A stretch of 64,000 nt of DNA from Thiosocius sp963753845 (GTDB lineage Bacteria; Pseudomonadota; Gammaproteobacteria; Chromatiales; Chromatiaceae), in contig CAVWEI010000017.1 of assembly GCA_963753845.1 (NCBI GenBank), positions 390,582-454,581 on the forward strand, written 5' to 3'. The translations under genes were made by a program, and so were the position numbers. Positions 19,098 through 28,959 of this stretch are shown here, piece by piece. The notes under the pieces are model-generated. The model was given only the letters and a program-made list of their open reading frames with translations, did no database searches and was not told the DNA's origin. How positions within the stretch are numbered: position 1 is the stretch's first letter; each line of letters starts with the position of its first letter.

Positions 19098-19138
19098 CCC
19101 GCCGCTGTTCGCGTGAGGATGCGCCGCCGTATGCCGCT

Positions 19139-20005
19139 TCAGTCGGAAGACAGCAGATTGATCTGCACGTCTACCGTGAGCGTGGGAGGCGGCCCCTTGG
19201 GACCGGTGAACGAACCCGCCACGGGAGGTACGGCCTCCGGGTCATGGTGCACGGCGACCGGGATGTGGTCCGGACCGACCACCGACGCATTGGTCGGGTC
19301 AAAGCCCTTCCAGCCGGCGCCCGGCAGGTAGACCTCTGCCCAGGCATGGGTGGCAGCACTGCCCACCTCGGTGGCCGGACCATGGACGTAGCCGCTGACG
19401 AAGCGGGCGGCTATTCCCAGCCGACGGCAGGATTCCAGGAACAGGGTTGCCATGTCGCGGCAGGAACCCTTGCCGATGCCCAGGGTCTCGGCCGGAGACA
19501 GGACACCCTGCTCTTCCCGTATCTGGTAGCCAAAACTGGCATGAATCCGACGGTTCAGGGCATCCAGCACAGCAAAGGTTTCGGTGACCCCGACAGGCTT
19601 GCGGTAGGGCTCCAGCCATTCCTCCAGCCGTGGATCGTCGCCATACGAGGGAACCAGGTAGTGCGCGAGGGCGGCCTGCTCTGCGGCCGCGTAGCGAAAC
19701 GGAAAGTACAGCGCATGCGGCTCGACCACGAAATCGAGCGGCATGGTGTCGTAGAGTTCCACTTCCAGCCTGCTCTCTATCTCAAGCTCGCTGTAGCTCG
19801 CGCCACCAAAAGCCGCGACGCCCAGCACGTTGTCGTAAAAATCGCGGCGCCAGGTCAGCACCGCGACCGGGCTGATATCCAACGCGGAGGCGGCAATCCG
19901 CAGGTCATGACCCTCGCGCGGGCGAAGAAGCAGGGTGTGGGGGCCAAGGTGGACATTCGAACCAAAGCTGTAACGCGTGACATGGCGTATTTCGATACGT
20001 TTCAT
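19139..20005 (-). CDS. transglutaminase-like family protein
   Basis: A 288-residue protein with the bacterial N-terminal beta domain (IEIRHVTRYSFGSNVHLGPHTLLLRPR) and a transglutaminase-like core. The Cys is in GKGSCRDMATLFLESCRRLG, the His in THAWAEVYLPG and the Asp in GFDPTN, giving an intact C-H-D triad. The family is common in proteobacteria and is probably a protease or amidase; the substrate is unknown. The ATG at 20005 gives the canonical N-terminus; a longer in-frame extension to 20455 runs into the promoter region of the divergent M15 gene. Confidence 0.85.
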   Translation of the reverse strand: MKRIEIRHVTRYSFGSNVHLGPHTLLLRPREGHDLRIAASALDISPVAVLTWRRDFYDNVLGVAAFGGASYSELEIESRLEVELYDTMPLDFVVEPHALYFPFRYAAAEQAALAHYLVPSYGDDPRLEEWLEPYRKPVGVTETFAVLDALNRRIHASFGYQIREEQGVLSPAETLGIGKGSCRDMATLFLESCRRLGIAARFVSGYVHGPATEVGSAATHAWAEVYLPGAGWKGFDPTNASVVGPDHIPVAVHHDPEAVPPVAGSFTGPKGPPPTLTVDVQINLLSSD

Positions 20006-20267
20006 GATGTTTGATCCGCTGCAATCCTGGAAGGACCATCGCGCGGGGCACGCGAGTTGATCCCAATGTACACCAGACGCCCTCTCGCCACGATCATCAC
20101 GCGGGATCGCTACGCTCGGGCATCTTGTCCGGGGAACCTTTTCCAGACAGGGGCGTCTACCGACCCAATTTATGGATCCGCAACCGATTTCCGTTCCTAG
20201 GAATCTGGTGCACCCGATTTTAAATTCCGATAGCATGTCGCCGCCAACAGATTCATAAGGGGGAACG

Positions 20268-20849
20268 ATGGAGCGGAAACACCGGATGCAGTACGAAGAT
20301 CCCGCCTTGGAACAGCAACTGTCTCGCAGGGGCTTTCTGAGGCAGGCCGCCGGCGCGGCGGCATGCCTGTTGATCGCCCCCGCCCACGCCGGCCTGACCC
20401 GGCAGGACCAGCGTGTCCTCAGCCTGCGCAACCTGCACACGGGCGAAAAGCTCACCCGGACCTATTGGGCGCAAGGCGAGTATCTGGCCGAACCGCTGGC
20501 AGAAATCGACCATCTGCTGCGCGATCACCGCAGTGACCAGAGCCACCCAATGGACCCACACCTGCTCGACTTGCTGCACCGCCTGCAACACAAGGTCGGT
20601 AGCCGCAAGCCCTTCGAGATCATTTCCGGCTACCGCTCCCCCAAGACCAATGCCATGCTGCGCGGCAAAAGCGGCGGCGTCGCCAAGAAGAGCCTGCACA
20701 TGCAGGGCAAGGCCATTGACGTCCGGCTGCCCGACCATGATCTGCACAAGCTGCGCCAGGCCGCACTGTCATTGAAGGCGGGCGGCGTCGGCTACTATCC
20801 CAAGTCGAACTTCCTGCACGTCGACACGGGCCGCGTCCGGCGCTGGTGA
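20268..20849 (+). CDS. ycbK: TAT-exported M15-type peptidase-like protein (DUF882/YcbK)
   Basis: A 193-residue protein. The N-terminus has a twin-arginine signal (SRRGFLR) and an Ala-rich hydrophobic stretch ending at AHA. The mature part shows ISGYRSPKTN, LHMQGKAIDV with the metal-binding His and Asp, and FLHVDTG with the final H-x-D, as in the YcbK/peptidase M15A family. It likely acts on peptidoglycan in the periplasm. A GGGGG ribosome site lies just upstream. Confidence 0.85.
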   Translation: MERKHRMQYEDPALEQQLSRRGFLRQAAGAAACLLIAPAHAGLTRQDQRVLSLRNLHTGEKLTRTYWAQGEYLAEPLAEIDHLLRDHRSDQSHPMDPHLLDLLHRLQHKVGSRKPFEIISGYRSPKTNAMLRGKSGGVAKKSLHMQGKAIDVRLPDHDLHKLRQAALSLKAGGVGYYPKSNFLHVDTGRVRRW

Positions 20850-20855
20850 TCGGGG

Positions 20856-21227
20856 TCAGTCACAGTCCCCCTGTGGCCACACCTGCTCCACCCGATTCAC
20901 GGTCAGGCCACCTGAAAAATTGGCGCCAAATCCATCACCTGGTGCAGTCACCCTGCGGCCGGTGATGTGGACGAAAAGCGGCGTATAGGGGCCGGTATCC
21001 TGGGAGGCGGCGGAATACTCGGCCTTGATTTCATCGAGCGCGGGTGAATCGCCCATCAGCCACAGTTCCTGCTGTGTGCCGCAGGGACGGAAAGACCTCA
21101 CCTCGTGCCCTATCACCAGCCATCCACGCATCGGCTGATCAACTTCGACCGGACCACCACAGGCGTACAGCACGAAAACCAGCAGGGCGATCGGGCCGGT
21201 TGCATGGCGGCCTGACAGACACGTCAT
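20856..21227 (-). CDS. small exported, probable lipoprotein, COG3650-like
   Basis: A 123-residue protein when started at the ATG at 21227. A hydrophobic stretch ends in VLYACGG, a plausible but imperfect lipobox. The mature part has GWLVIGHEVRSFRPCG and ELWLMGDSP, a pair of blocks I associate with small periplasmic lipoproteins related to COG3650. A further Cys pair lies near the C-terminus. The function is unknown. It converges on the M15 gene with only 6 bases between stops. Confidence 0.55.
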   Translation of the reverse strand: MTCLSGRHATGPIALLVFVLYACGGPVEVDQPMRGWLVIGHEVRSFRPCGTQQELWLMGDSPALDEIKAEYSAASQDTGPYTPLFVHITGRRVTAPGDGFGANFSGGLTVNRVEQVWPQGDCD

Positions 21228-21383
21228 TTGGGTACCGGGGATCGTGATTGCCGTATCCGTAAGGGGCAACGCCGCAGAGACAGGTACCGCCGGAGCAGTC
21301 CGTCATCAACACAGGTCTCTTCAGGGTTTCGGAGAAGGCCCGAAACCGCAGACAAGGGGATTCCTCCCGCGCCCGGCGTGCGA

Positions 21384-21944
21384 TCAGCGCGGGCTGACCG
21401 CAATAGCAACCCGCTCTATGTAGCTTCCTTCGACCATATCTCCCACGGACACCTGATCCAGGTTCACATCGGGATCGACAACCAGAACCACCAGCCCCCG
21501 CGCGCCAAGCAGGGTGACCTTGCGCTGTTCTTTATCCAGCGCGTGTACCTTCGCTCTGAAATCGATGGTGCGCATGACCGCCCCGGCGGGCTTGTCGCCC
21601 AGTGCGGCACGCTCGGTCTCCACAGTCTCGATGCGTTGCAGCATCCCGCTCGAACTCTTGACCAGTTCGGTCACCAGCACCTGGGAGTGCTCCATGTCGA
21701 CCATGTCGCCCACTTTGACCTGGGCGAGATTGCGTACCTCTGGCCCTGCCAGGATCTCTACCAGTTCGCCCTCGGTGCTCTTCAGGACCACCAGGCGTGT
21801 CGCCATATCCACCGACACGACCTCGGCCGACACGGTCTCCAGAGACCCGTCGATCCGAACATCCGGTTCGGCAGCAGAAACACCGCCCGCGACCAAGAGG
21901 GCGCCCGTGGCCAGAACAGAAATCAGCAAGTTTTTGAGGTGCAT
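21384..21944 (-). CDS. exported protein of unknown function
   Basis: A 186-residue protein with a clear Sec signal peptide (cleavage likely after GGVSA). The mature part is rich in short beta strands (ETVSAEVVSVDMATRLVVLKSTEG, then VKVGDMVDM, then a second VSVGDMVEG). This looks like two OB- or SH3-like halves, each ending in a VGDMV turn. No catalytic residues are apparent. It lies downstream of the haem sensor/response regulator operon on the same strand, separated by about 126 bases, and could belong to its regulon. Confidence 0.6.
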   Translation of the reverse strand: MHLKNLLISVLATGALLVAGGVSAAEPDVRIDGSLETVSAEVVSVDMATRLVVLKSTEGELVEILAGPEVRNLAQVKVGDMVDMEHSQVLVTELVKSSSGMLQRIETVETERAALGDKPAGAVMRTIDFRAKVHALDKEQRKVTLLGARGLVVLVVDPDVNLDQVSVGDMVEGSYIERVAIAVSPR

Positions 21945-22070
21945 TCGCTATCACTCGTTTGAATTGGATTGAATTGTCCCCGCGCCGCGGTTGCGACCGG
22001 GGGTGAATCGTCAACTATACAACTGCCTTTTGACGCGCGCACACGAGCTGGTCCCGTCTGCCCGGAACGC

Positions 22071-23426
<1,356 letters not shown>

Positions 23427-25477
23427 CTGTTTGGGCGGCCTCCGCTAAGTGTTCAGGGTCCGGGTAACTCAGCACGAAGGTCGTCCCTTTACCCAGTTCG
23501 CTTTGCACCGTGATCTCTCCACCAGAGCGTTCGACGTTCGCCTTGGATATCGAAAGGCCCAGCCCGGTGCCGCTGCGGCCATCTGCCCGCCGACTGAAAA
23601 AGGGCTGGAAGATATGCGGTAGATCCTTTGGTGCAATCCCCGCGCCGGTATCGCGGATCGCGATATAGATCCTGCCATCGCGGCGTTCGGTGCTCAGTGT
23701 CAATCGCCCGCCGTGCGGCATGGCGTGAAAGGCATTCTGTATCAGGTTGAGCACCGCCATACGCAGATCGCTCTCGCTCGCCAGCACCCTTGGGGCGGAT
23801 GGGTCCATCCGCTCGTCGAGGGCGACGCCGCTCTCCTCCGCATCCCAGCGCAATAACGATAACGTCTCACTCACCGCCTGATTCACCGCCACCACCTGCG
23901 GCTCGGATCCGCCGTGGGTACTCAGCTTGAGCAGCCTGCCAGTGATCTCTATGCAGCGATCGATCTCCTGCTCCACCAGTTTCAGGTAGTCCCCGGTTTT
24001 CAGATGATGTTGGTCGCTTGGGCTCTGCAGGTGCAGGATGGAGTCCAGCGACATCCGGATGGAGGTCAGCGGATTGTAGATCTCATGTGCCACACCGGCT
24101 GCCAGTCGGCCCAACTCTGACAGTTTCTGCTCGTGTGAGAACTGCACTGCACTGGCAAGGTCGCGAATGGATTCGACAACAAAAAGGTCTGTTCGATCGC
24201 CGTGCTGCACCCGCATGGGTGCGGCGTAGACCTCCACATCAAAATGACTGCCATCACTGCGCCTGTGCTGATGCACGCACTTGACCGGGTTCCCATGCTC
24301 CCGGATCTCATGCAGCGGACAGGTGACAAGGGTCGGGGCGCAGGGTTCCGTGCGACCGTGGCTGGACTGGAAGCAGGGTACACCGACACCTTCTGAACCC
24401 GACAGACCGAGCTGGCGGCGGTAGGTCTCGTTCGACATGACGACGTTGAAGTTTTCATCGATCACCCGCAATCCATCGGGTGAGGCATCCATCAGCCCCT
24501 GAAGAAACTCCTCCTTCTCGTGTAACGCATTCAGGCTGTTCTCGAGCCGATCGGCCATGTGATTGAAGCAGCTGCCGAGTTGCGCGAGTTCGTCCCGGCC
24601 CGGTATGTCGACACGTTGGCCGAGGGAACCGTCCGCAAGCGACTTACTCACCCGGTGCAGTGTTTTTACAGGCTGCACCACGAAACGCTGCATGAACCAC
24701 CAACCACCGCTCAGCACGATGACCAGGACGCAAAAACCGGCGGCCAGCAGCACCATGGCCGTCTTGCGCGCCTGGCGCTCGATCGGCGCCGCATCATAGT
24801 CGACGAACAGCACTCCGTTGATTGGATGGTCTGCGGCACTGCCATGACATTCGATACACTCGGGCTTGTTATGCACCGGATTGACGCTGCGCAACACGGA
24901 CTGTCCCAGTTCGTTGGTCATGAAAACCGTGGGTGAGCCTTCACCGGTGATATGACAGACTTGGCAGGCCTCGTCCTTCTGCCTGTCGAACGAGTGTCCC
25001 AGCAGCGAAGGCGTTGACGAAAAACGCACCTCTCCTGCCGGATTCACGATCATGACGTTGAGGATCTCCTCCTGCTCGCCTAGTTTCTGGACGATCTGCT
25101 TCAAACCATCCAGATCGCGTTTGAGCATGGCATTTTGCAGCGAAGTCTGCAGAAGCTGATTGACCTGGGTGGCCGCGTTGCTGCGCTCATTGGCGAGCTG
25201 CTCCTCATACATACCCAGATAGAGCAAGAGAAAGACCAGCGAACTCAGCACTATCCCCAGGGCATTGCCGACCAGGAATTTGCGGTTCAACCTGCTGTCG
25301 ATCCAAGGGTGCCTAAACATCATTCCGTGCTCATCTGTATGGCCCTGGCGCGGGTGTCGCGCAAGAACAGTTCAAAACTCTGCAAGATCTTGAGGCCCTG
25401 CCCCGGGAACCGGCACGAGACAACCACCTGAATGACACCTCGCCCCTGCCAAATAGGCAGCTCGTGTCCCGTGATCC

Positions 25478-25492
25478 CTGTCAATATGACAG
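25478..25492. promoter_or_regulatory. palindrome, candidate activator-binding site
   Basis: CTGTCA-ATA-TGACAG is a perfect 6-base inverted repeat with a 3-base spacer. The right half with flank (AATATGACAG) recurs at 25714-25723, about 75 bases before the sigma54 element, a usual distance for an enhancer. It also lies about 155 bases before the sensor kinase start. Binding by the adjacent NtrC-type regulator is inference. Confidence 0.4.
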
Positions 25493-25796
25493 ATCCCAAG
25501 CATCTTTTCCGCCAGCCGGCCGACGGCTCCCACTTTTACCCTGCAAGCGCCCTCTACCTGTTCACCCCGGTCACAGGAGCGGCCGGGGAGCTCATCGGCC
25601 ATCACATTCGCGCGATTGCACGACCGAGCCGCAGCACCCGGCCATCACTGCTTCTTACTGGGGACAGCAGCTTGCGCCAGATTCATCAGATGATGTCGAC
25701 CTCTCATGACTGAAATATGACAGGCCGAATTCAAGCGTGACCGCAGCTACCGCCGGCCGGCCCATACCTTCGGTCGCAGGGCCTCCGCTCTCACGA

Positions 25797-25812
25797 TGGC
25801 ACATAGGTTGCA
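25797..25812 (+). promoter_or_regulatory. sigma54 (-24/-12) promoter
   Basis: TGGCAC-ATAGG-TTGCA matches the sigma54 consensus TGGCAC-N5-TTGCW at every fixed position, with GG and GC correctly spaced. Transcription would start near 25824, giving a leader of about 190 bases before the repeat-protein gene at 26017. The adjacent locus encodes a sigma54 activator. Confidence 0.75.
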
Positions 25813-26016
25813 AAGAGCTCACTTCAAACGGCACCAACATCCCGAGTTCGTATTTTCTGCGTTTTAAAACCGGAACAGGCGACATTCGAGGACAGGTCGA
25901 AATGTCGGTAACCGATCTGTCTTCAATGCCCTGAGGTCCTCCAGGAAACGCACCGGGCATGCATTCTGTGTATGCCTATACGAGCCCTAAAGCACGACTA
26001 ACTGGAGGCTACTCAA

Positions 26017-26997
26017 GTGTTTCGACCGACCCAAAAGAACGATAGTCACATGATCCGGCTACTCGCCCTGGCCTGGGCCCTGAGCCTCGCCACTTTACCA
26101 TCGGCAGGTATCACCGACATAGCGGCCACATCGGCCAGCGCCGAGTTGCCGCAACTGCTCGAACAGCAGGGTTGGCAGGCGCAAGAGGGGGCTGACGGCG
26201 CCACCCTCTACCGTGCTCCAGAGCAGATCATCGAAGCGGACGTTCCCGAATCCGCCAATGAGACCGTGGCGCAACCGCCGTCCATCCCCTATCGTCAGCT
26301 CAAGGATAGTGGCTGGACCGTCCGGGTTGACGGGGACGGCAATACCCTGCTGATTCCCGCTGGCCGGACTGCCCCGACTGGGACCGCCGGCGAGGCCACG
26401 ACACCGGCGACCGCAGGGACCCCGGCGGCACCACCCGATATTCAACGCCTGCTAAGGGACCGGGGATGGCATCTGGAGCAGGACGCTTCGGGCAACACCA
26501 TACTCACTCCGGCCAACGCCGGTACATCCACCTCGGGGACGATGAAGCTCGAAGAAACGGCAAACGACAGCGGCGATAACGAAACCGCCACGACCGCCGA
26601 CCCCTTCTCCCAGTTTCAGCGCTCGCTCCGGAAAAAAGGCTGGCGGGTGGAATCCGCCCCGGACGGGGCCGTGCTGGTCTACCCGCCGATTTCAGGGAAA
26701 GCCACCGACGCCTACCAGGCCGACGCGGCGCCAGCGCAACGGGGTCACTACAAGGGTATTGAGTCGGCTACCGTCCTCGCCGGTGAGGTCGCACTCCCGG
26801 TCGACAACGAGGCCGAGGCAGGCCGGATTGCAAGGGATTGGGTCGAACGTTTCGGCAGCCCCAAACAGCTCGTCGGCAGGATACGGCGCGTCAACGACGT
26901 CCATATCGTCAGCATCGTCGACGAAACCCCTCCTTATCGACTGCGTAACCAGCTGATCATATTGACAGAGACCGGCCGCGTGATTGCCATCTACTGA
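26017..26997 (+). CDS. exported protein with four GW...DG...P repeats and a PepSY-like C-terminus
   Basis: A 326-residue protein, exported by a Sec-type signal (hydrophobic stretch about 12-31). Four copies of a 25-residue unit start at about residues 44, 92, 142 and 200. Each has a leucine-rich short helix, then G-W, then D/S-G, then a hydrophobic triplet and Pro (for example SGWTVRVDGDGNTLLIPA). Linkers are Thr/Ala/Pro-rich. Residues 255-326 look PepSY-like (IARDWVERFG, VHIVSIVDE, TETGRVIAIY). The GTG start is chosen for a GGAGG 8 bases upstream; an ATG at 26050 is the alternative. A sigma54 promoter precedes it. The function is unknown. Confidence 0.7.
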   Translation: MFRPTQKNDSHMIRLLALAWALSLATLPSAGITDIAATSASAELPQLLEQQGWQAQEGADGATLYRAPEQIIEADVPESANETVAQPPSIPYRQLKDSGWTVRVDGDGNTLLIPAGRTAPTGTAGEATTPATAGTPAAPPDIQRLLRDRGWHLEQDASGNTILTPANAGTSTSGTMKLEETANDSGDNETATTADPFSQFQRSLRKKGWRVESAPDGAVLVYPPISGKATDAYQADAAPAQRGHYKGIESATVLAGEVALPVDNEAEAGRIARDWVERFGSPKQLVGRIRRVNDVHIVSIVDETPPYRLRNQLIILTETGRVIAIY

Positions 26998-27052
26998 ACG
27001 CTAGCCTTGCAGCCGTCCAAGACCGGCAGCCTCGAAAACCTGCGCGAAAACT

Positions 27053-27077
27053 GCGCCCTGCCAATTTGGCAGGGCGC
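27053..27077 (+). terminator. palindromic hairpin, probable terminator
   Basis: GCGCCCTGCCAA and TTGGCAGGGCGC form a perfect 12-base inverted repeat around a single T, followed by TTT. It lies 56 bases after the stop of the repeat-protein gene. The weak T-run leaves termination probable rather than certain. Confidence 0.5.
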
Positions 27078-27373
27078 TTTCAATCTGAACTCCGTGGTCG
27101 CCGCATACTTTGCAGCGGCATGAGATTAAGAATTAGGTTCTTGCTGTATTCGGGTGATTTCCATATGAATTATCTGGCCTTACCCAGCCATAGCTGTAGC
27201 CGCGCTGGCGTAGTTCCCTCGCCCCGTGTCCATGCCACCCGGACAGGATGCAACCCCGGGGTTTCCGCGGACCTGCCGCTTTGTCAGGAGGCCCCTGCCC
27301 GCTTCACAAAACCATAACATAGAAAACCGTTTATATCCTTTTTTTTCATATAGTTAGCGAATTTTCGACCGAT

Positions 27374-27389
27374 TGGCACAAGGGTTGCT
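27374..27389 (+). promoter_or_regulatory. sigma54 (-24/-12) promoter
   Basis: TGGCAC-AAGGG-TTGCT fits the sigma54 consensus at all fixed positions. The predicted start near 27400 leaves about 60 bases to the ATG at 27461, which has a GGGAGAGAG ribosome site. It is the second such promoter within 1.6 kb and should serve the small exported protein and perhaps the Gly/Met-rich protein gene. Confidence 0.8.
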
Positions 27390-27460
27390 TTGTACTAGGC
27401 AGCAGTCTTATTTCCGGAACACTTTCGATTACAACAGGCGACCGAGGGAGAGAGTCATTC

Positions 27461-27769
27461 ATGAGCAAACGTGGGTTCCCGTGCCTGGCATTGGTCGCAC
27501 TCGTGGCCGCCGGCGTTGGTGGCGCCGCAGCCGCAGCCGATTACAGCTACCCGATTGCGGGCCTGACGCCCTACGAGCGTCCAGTCGGTGCGCCTGTCAT
27601 CACTCAATTCAACAAGGATGCGACCTGGTACACCCAGGCCTTGCACGGCGTTGATCGTCCCTATCCCAGCAGTCTCGGTTTTCTCGAGAACCAGGGAGCT
27701 TGGCACACCCCGTTCAATCGGCCGGGGGCACCGTCGCCCTATGACATCCGGGGCTGGTATCAGAATTAA
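27461..27769 (+). CDS. small exported protein of unknown function
   Basis: A 102-residue protein with a clean Sec signal peptide, cleaved probably after GGAAAAA. The mature part of about 75 residues is rich in aromatic residues, Pro and Gly (SYPIAGLTPYERP, DATWYTQALHGVDRPYPSS, WHTPFNRPGAPSPYDIRGWYQN). It has no Cys, so it is not a cytochrome. It lies 60 bases from the predicted start site of the sigma54 promoter at 27374 and 112 bases before the Gly/Met repeat gene. I recognise no family. Its position suggests a secreted partner in the same response. Confidence 0.7.
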   Translation: MSKRGFPCLALVALVAAGVGGAAAAADYSYPIAGLTPYERPVGAPVITQFNKDATWYTQALHGVDRPYPSSLGFLENQGAWHTPFNRPGAPSPYDIRGWYQN

Positions 27770-27881
27770 ATCCAAGGCGTACGCCGAGGGTTCAATTGAC
27801 CACTTCAGTCTTTGATAGCTGCAGTGGCCAGAAGGGCCAATAAAAGGCCCACACAACCATCAAAAACTTGAGGAGAATCGT

Positions 27882-28898
27882 ATGAAGAGGCAGAAACGAA
27901 TGCGCATGCTTACCAAGGTCCTGAGTGCAGCCGTCATGGGTGTTCTTTGTGGCTCGGCAGTCGCCATGGACGGTATGGGTGGCATGAGCGGCATGTCCGG
28001 TATGGGTGGCATGGGCGGTATGTCCGGTATGGGTGGCATGTCCGGTATGGGCGGCATGAGCGGCATGTCCGGTATGGGTGGCATGAGTGGGATGTCCGGC
28101 ATGGCCGGCTATTTCAAGATCACGCCTGATGGGCAGATCTACTTCTACCCGGCCCAGAGCGGGATGAGCGGCATGTCCGGCATGGGTGGCATGAGCGGCA
28201 TGGGCGGTATGTCCGGCATGTCGGGTATGGGCGGCATGGGCGGTATGTCCGGCATGTCGGGTATGGGTGGCATGGGCGGTATGTCCGGCATGTCGGGTAT
28301 GGGTGGCATGGGCGGTATGTCCGGCATGTCGGGTATGGGTGGCATGGGCGGTATGTCCGGCATGTCAGGTATGGGCGGCATGGGCGGTATGAGCGGCATG
28401 GCCGGTCATTGGGTCTGGCAGCCTGCTGGCATGGGCGGTATGTCCGGCATGTCGGGTATGGGCGGCATGGGCGGTATGTCCGGCATGTCGGGTATGGGTG
28501 GCATGGGCGGTATGTCCGGCATGTCGGGTATGGGCGGCATGGGCGGTATGTCCGGCATGTCGGGTATGGGCGGCATGGGCGGTATGTCCGGCATGTCGGG
28601 TATGGGCGGCATGGGCGGAATGTCCGGCATGTCGGGTATGGGCGGCATGTCCGGTATGGCCGGCTATTTCCGTATCACCCCCGAGGGTCAGATCTTCTTC
28701 TACCCGGCTCAGAGCGGCATGAGTGGCATGTCCGGTATGGGCGGCATGAGCGGTATGTCCGGGATGGGCGGCATGAGCGGCATGTCCGGTATGGGCGGCA
28801 TGTCGGGCATGGGCGGTATGTCCGGCATGGGCGGTATGTCCGGCATGTCGGGAATGGGCGGCATGTCCGGTATGGGCGGATGGAACCCACCGCAGTGA
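27882..28898 (+). CDS. exported Gly/Met/Ser triplet-repeat protein
   Basis: A 338-residue protein with a signal peptide (cleavage likely after GSAVA, residue 28). Almost all the rest is M-G-G and M-S-G triplets, so Met falls at every third residue. Three short blocks interrupt it: GYFKITPDGQIYFYPAQ (near 75), GHWVWQPAG (near 165) and GYFRITPEGQIFFYPAQ (near 265). There is no Cys or His cluster. Period-3 Gly-rich sequence suits a polyglycine-II helix with one Met-bearing face, which could bind soft metals or pack hydrophobically; this is inference. A GAGGAG ribosome site and a strong terminator frame the gene. The long antisense and other-frame ORFs are repeat artefacts. Confidence 0.8.
   Translation: MKRQKRMRMLTKVLSAAVMGVLCGSAVAMDGMGGMSGMSGMGGMGGMSGMGGMSGMGGMSGMSGMGGMSGMSGMAGYFKITPDGQIYFYPAQSGMSGMSGMGGMSGMGGMSGMSGMGGMGGMSGMSGMGGMGGMSGMSGMGGMGGMSGMSGMGGMGGMSGMSGMGGMGGMSGMAGHWVWQPAGMGGMSGMSGMGGMGGMSGMSGMGGMGGMSGMSGMGGMGGMSGMSGMGGMGGMSGMSGMGGMGGMSGMSGMGGMSGMAGYFRITPEGQIFFYPAQSGMSGMSGMGGMSGMSGMGGMSGMSGMGGMSGMGGMSGMGGMSGMSGMGGMSGMGGWNPPQ
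28201..28640 (+). repeat. 36-bp in-frame tandem repeats inside the Gly/Met-rich gene
   Basis: The coding repeats are built from a 36-base unit encoding GMSGMSGMGGMG, repeated about five times between 28201 and 28385 and about six times between 28430 and 28640, nearly identical at DNA level (mainly GGC/GGT and TCC/TCG changes). The unit is split by the GHWVWQPAG block. Such identity implies recent expansion or gene conversion and predicts length variation between strains. Read-level assembly errors are also likely here. Confidence 0.85.
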
Positions 28899-28911
28899 TC
28901 GCTTGAAATCC

Positions 28912-28937
28912 GGGGCACAGGGATGTGCCCCTTTTTT
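28912..28937 (+). terminator. rho-independent terminator
   Basis: GGGGCACA and TGTGCCCC form an 8-base stem with a GGGA loop, followed by six T (28932-28937). It sits 13 bases after the stop of the Gly/Met-rich gene. Confidence 0.9.
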
Positions 28938-28959
28938 GCAGACGCCTTCAGGGAGTTTC

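Larger units (their letters stand above)
25324..26016. other. regulatory intergenic region between sensor kinase and repeat-protein genes
   Basis: About 690 bases without a convincing gene. It holds a 15-base palindrome at 25478, a related half-site at 25714, and a sigma54 promoter at 25797 reading right. On the minus strand an open frame of about 70 codons ends in a TGA overlapping the kinase start (25320-25322). Its last 55 residues look protein-like, but it has no ATG or GTG start and runs through the palindrome, so it is not called as a gene. Confidence 0.5.
26998..27460. other. intergenic region holding a palindromic terminator and a sigma54 promoter
   Basis: About 460 bases with no credible gene. 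It contains the perfect palindrome at 27053-27077 just after the repeat-protein gene, an AT-rich tract with a T-run near 27340, and a sigma54 element at 27374. The remainder shows no recognised structure. Confidence 0.5.

Noticed and set aside
25372..25605. Minus-strand 77-codon frame upstream of the sensor kinase
   Set aside because: Composition is not protein-like and it conflicts with the palindrome and with the more plausible but start-less neighbouring frame.
28201..28640. Regular 36-base repeats as a CRISPR array
   Set aside because: Repeats are directly tandem, have no unique spacers, and are in frame within a gene; no cas genes are near.
28145..28890. Long antisense and alternative-frame open frames over the Gly/Met-rich gene
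   Set aside because: They follow from the 36-base repeat lacking stops in several frames; only the plus-strand frame has a signal peptide, ribosome site and terminator.
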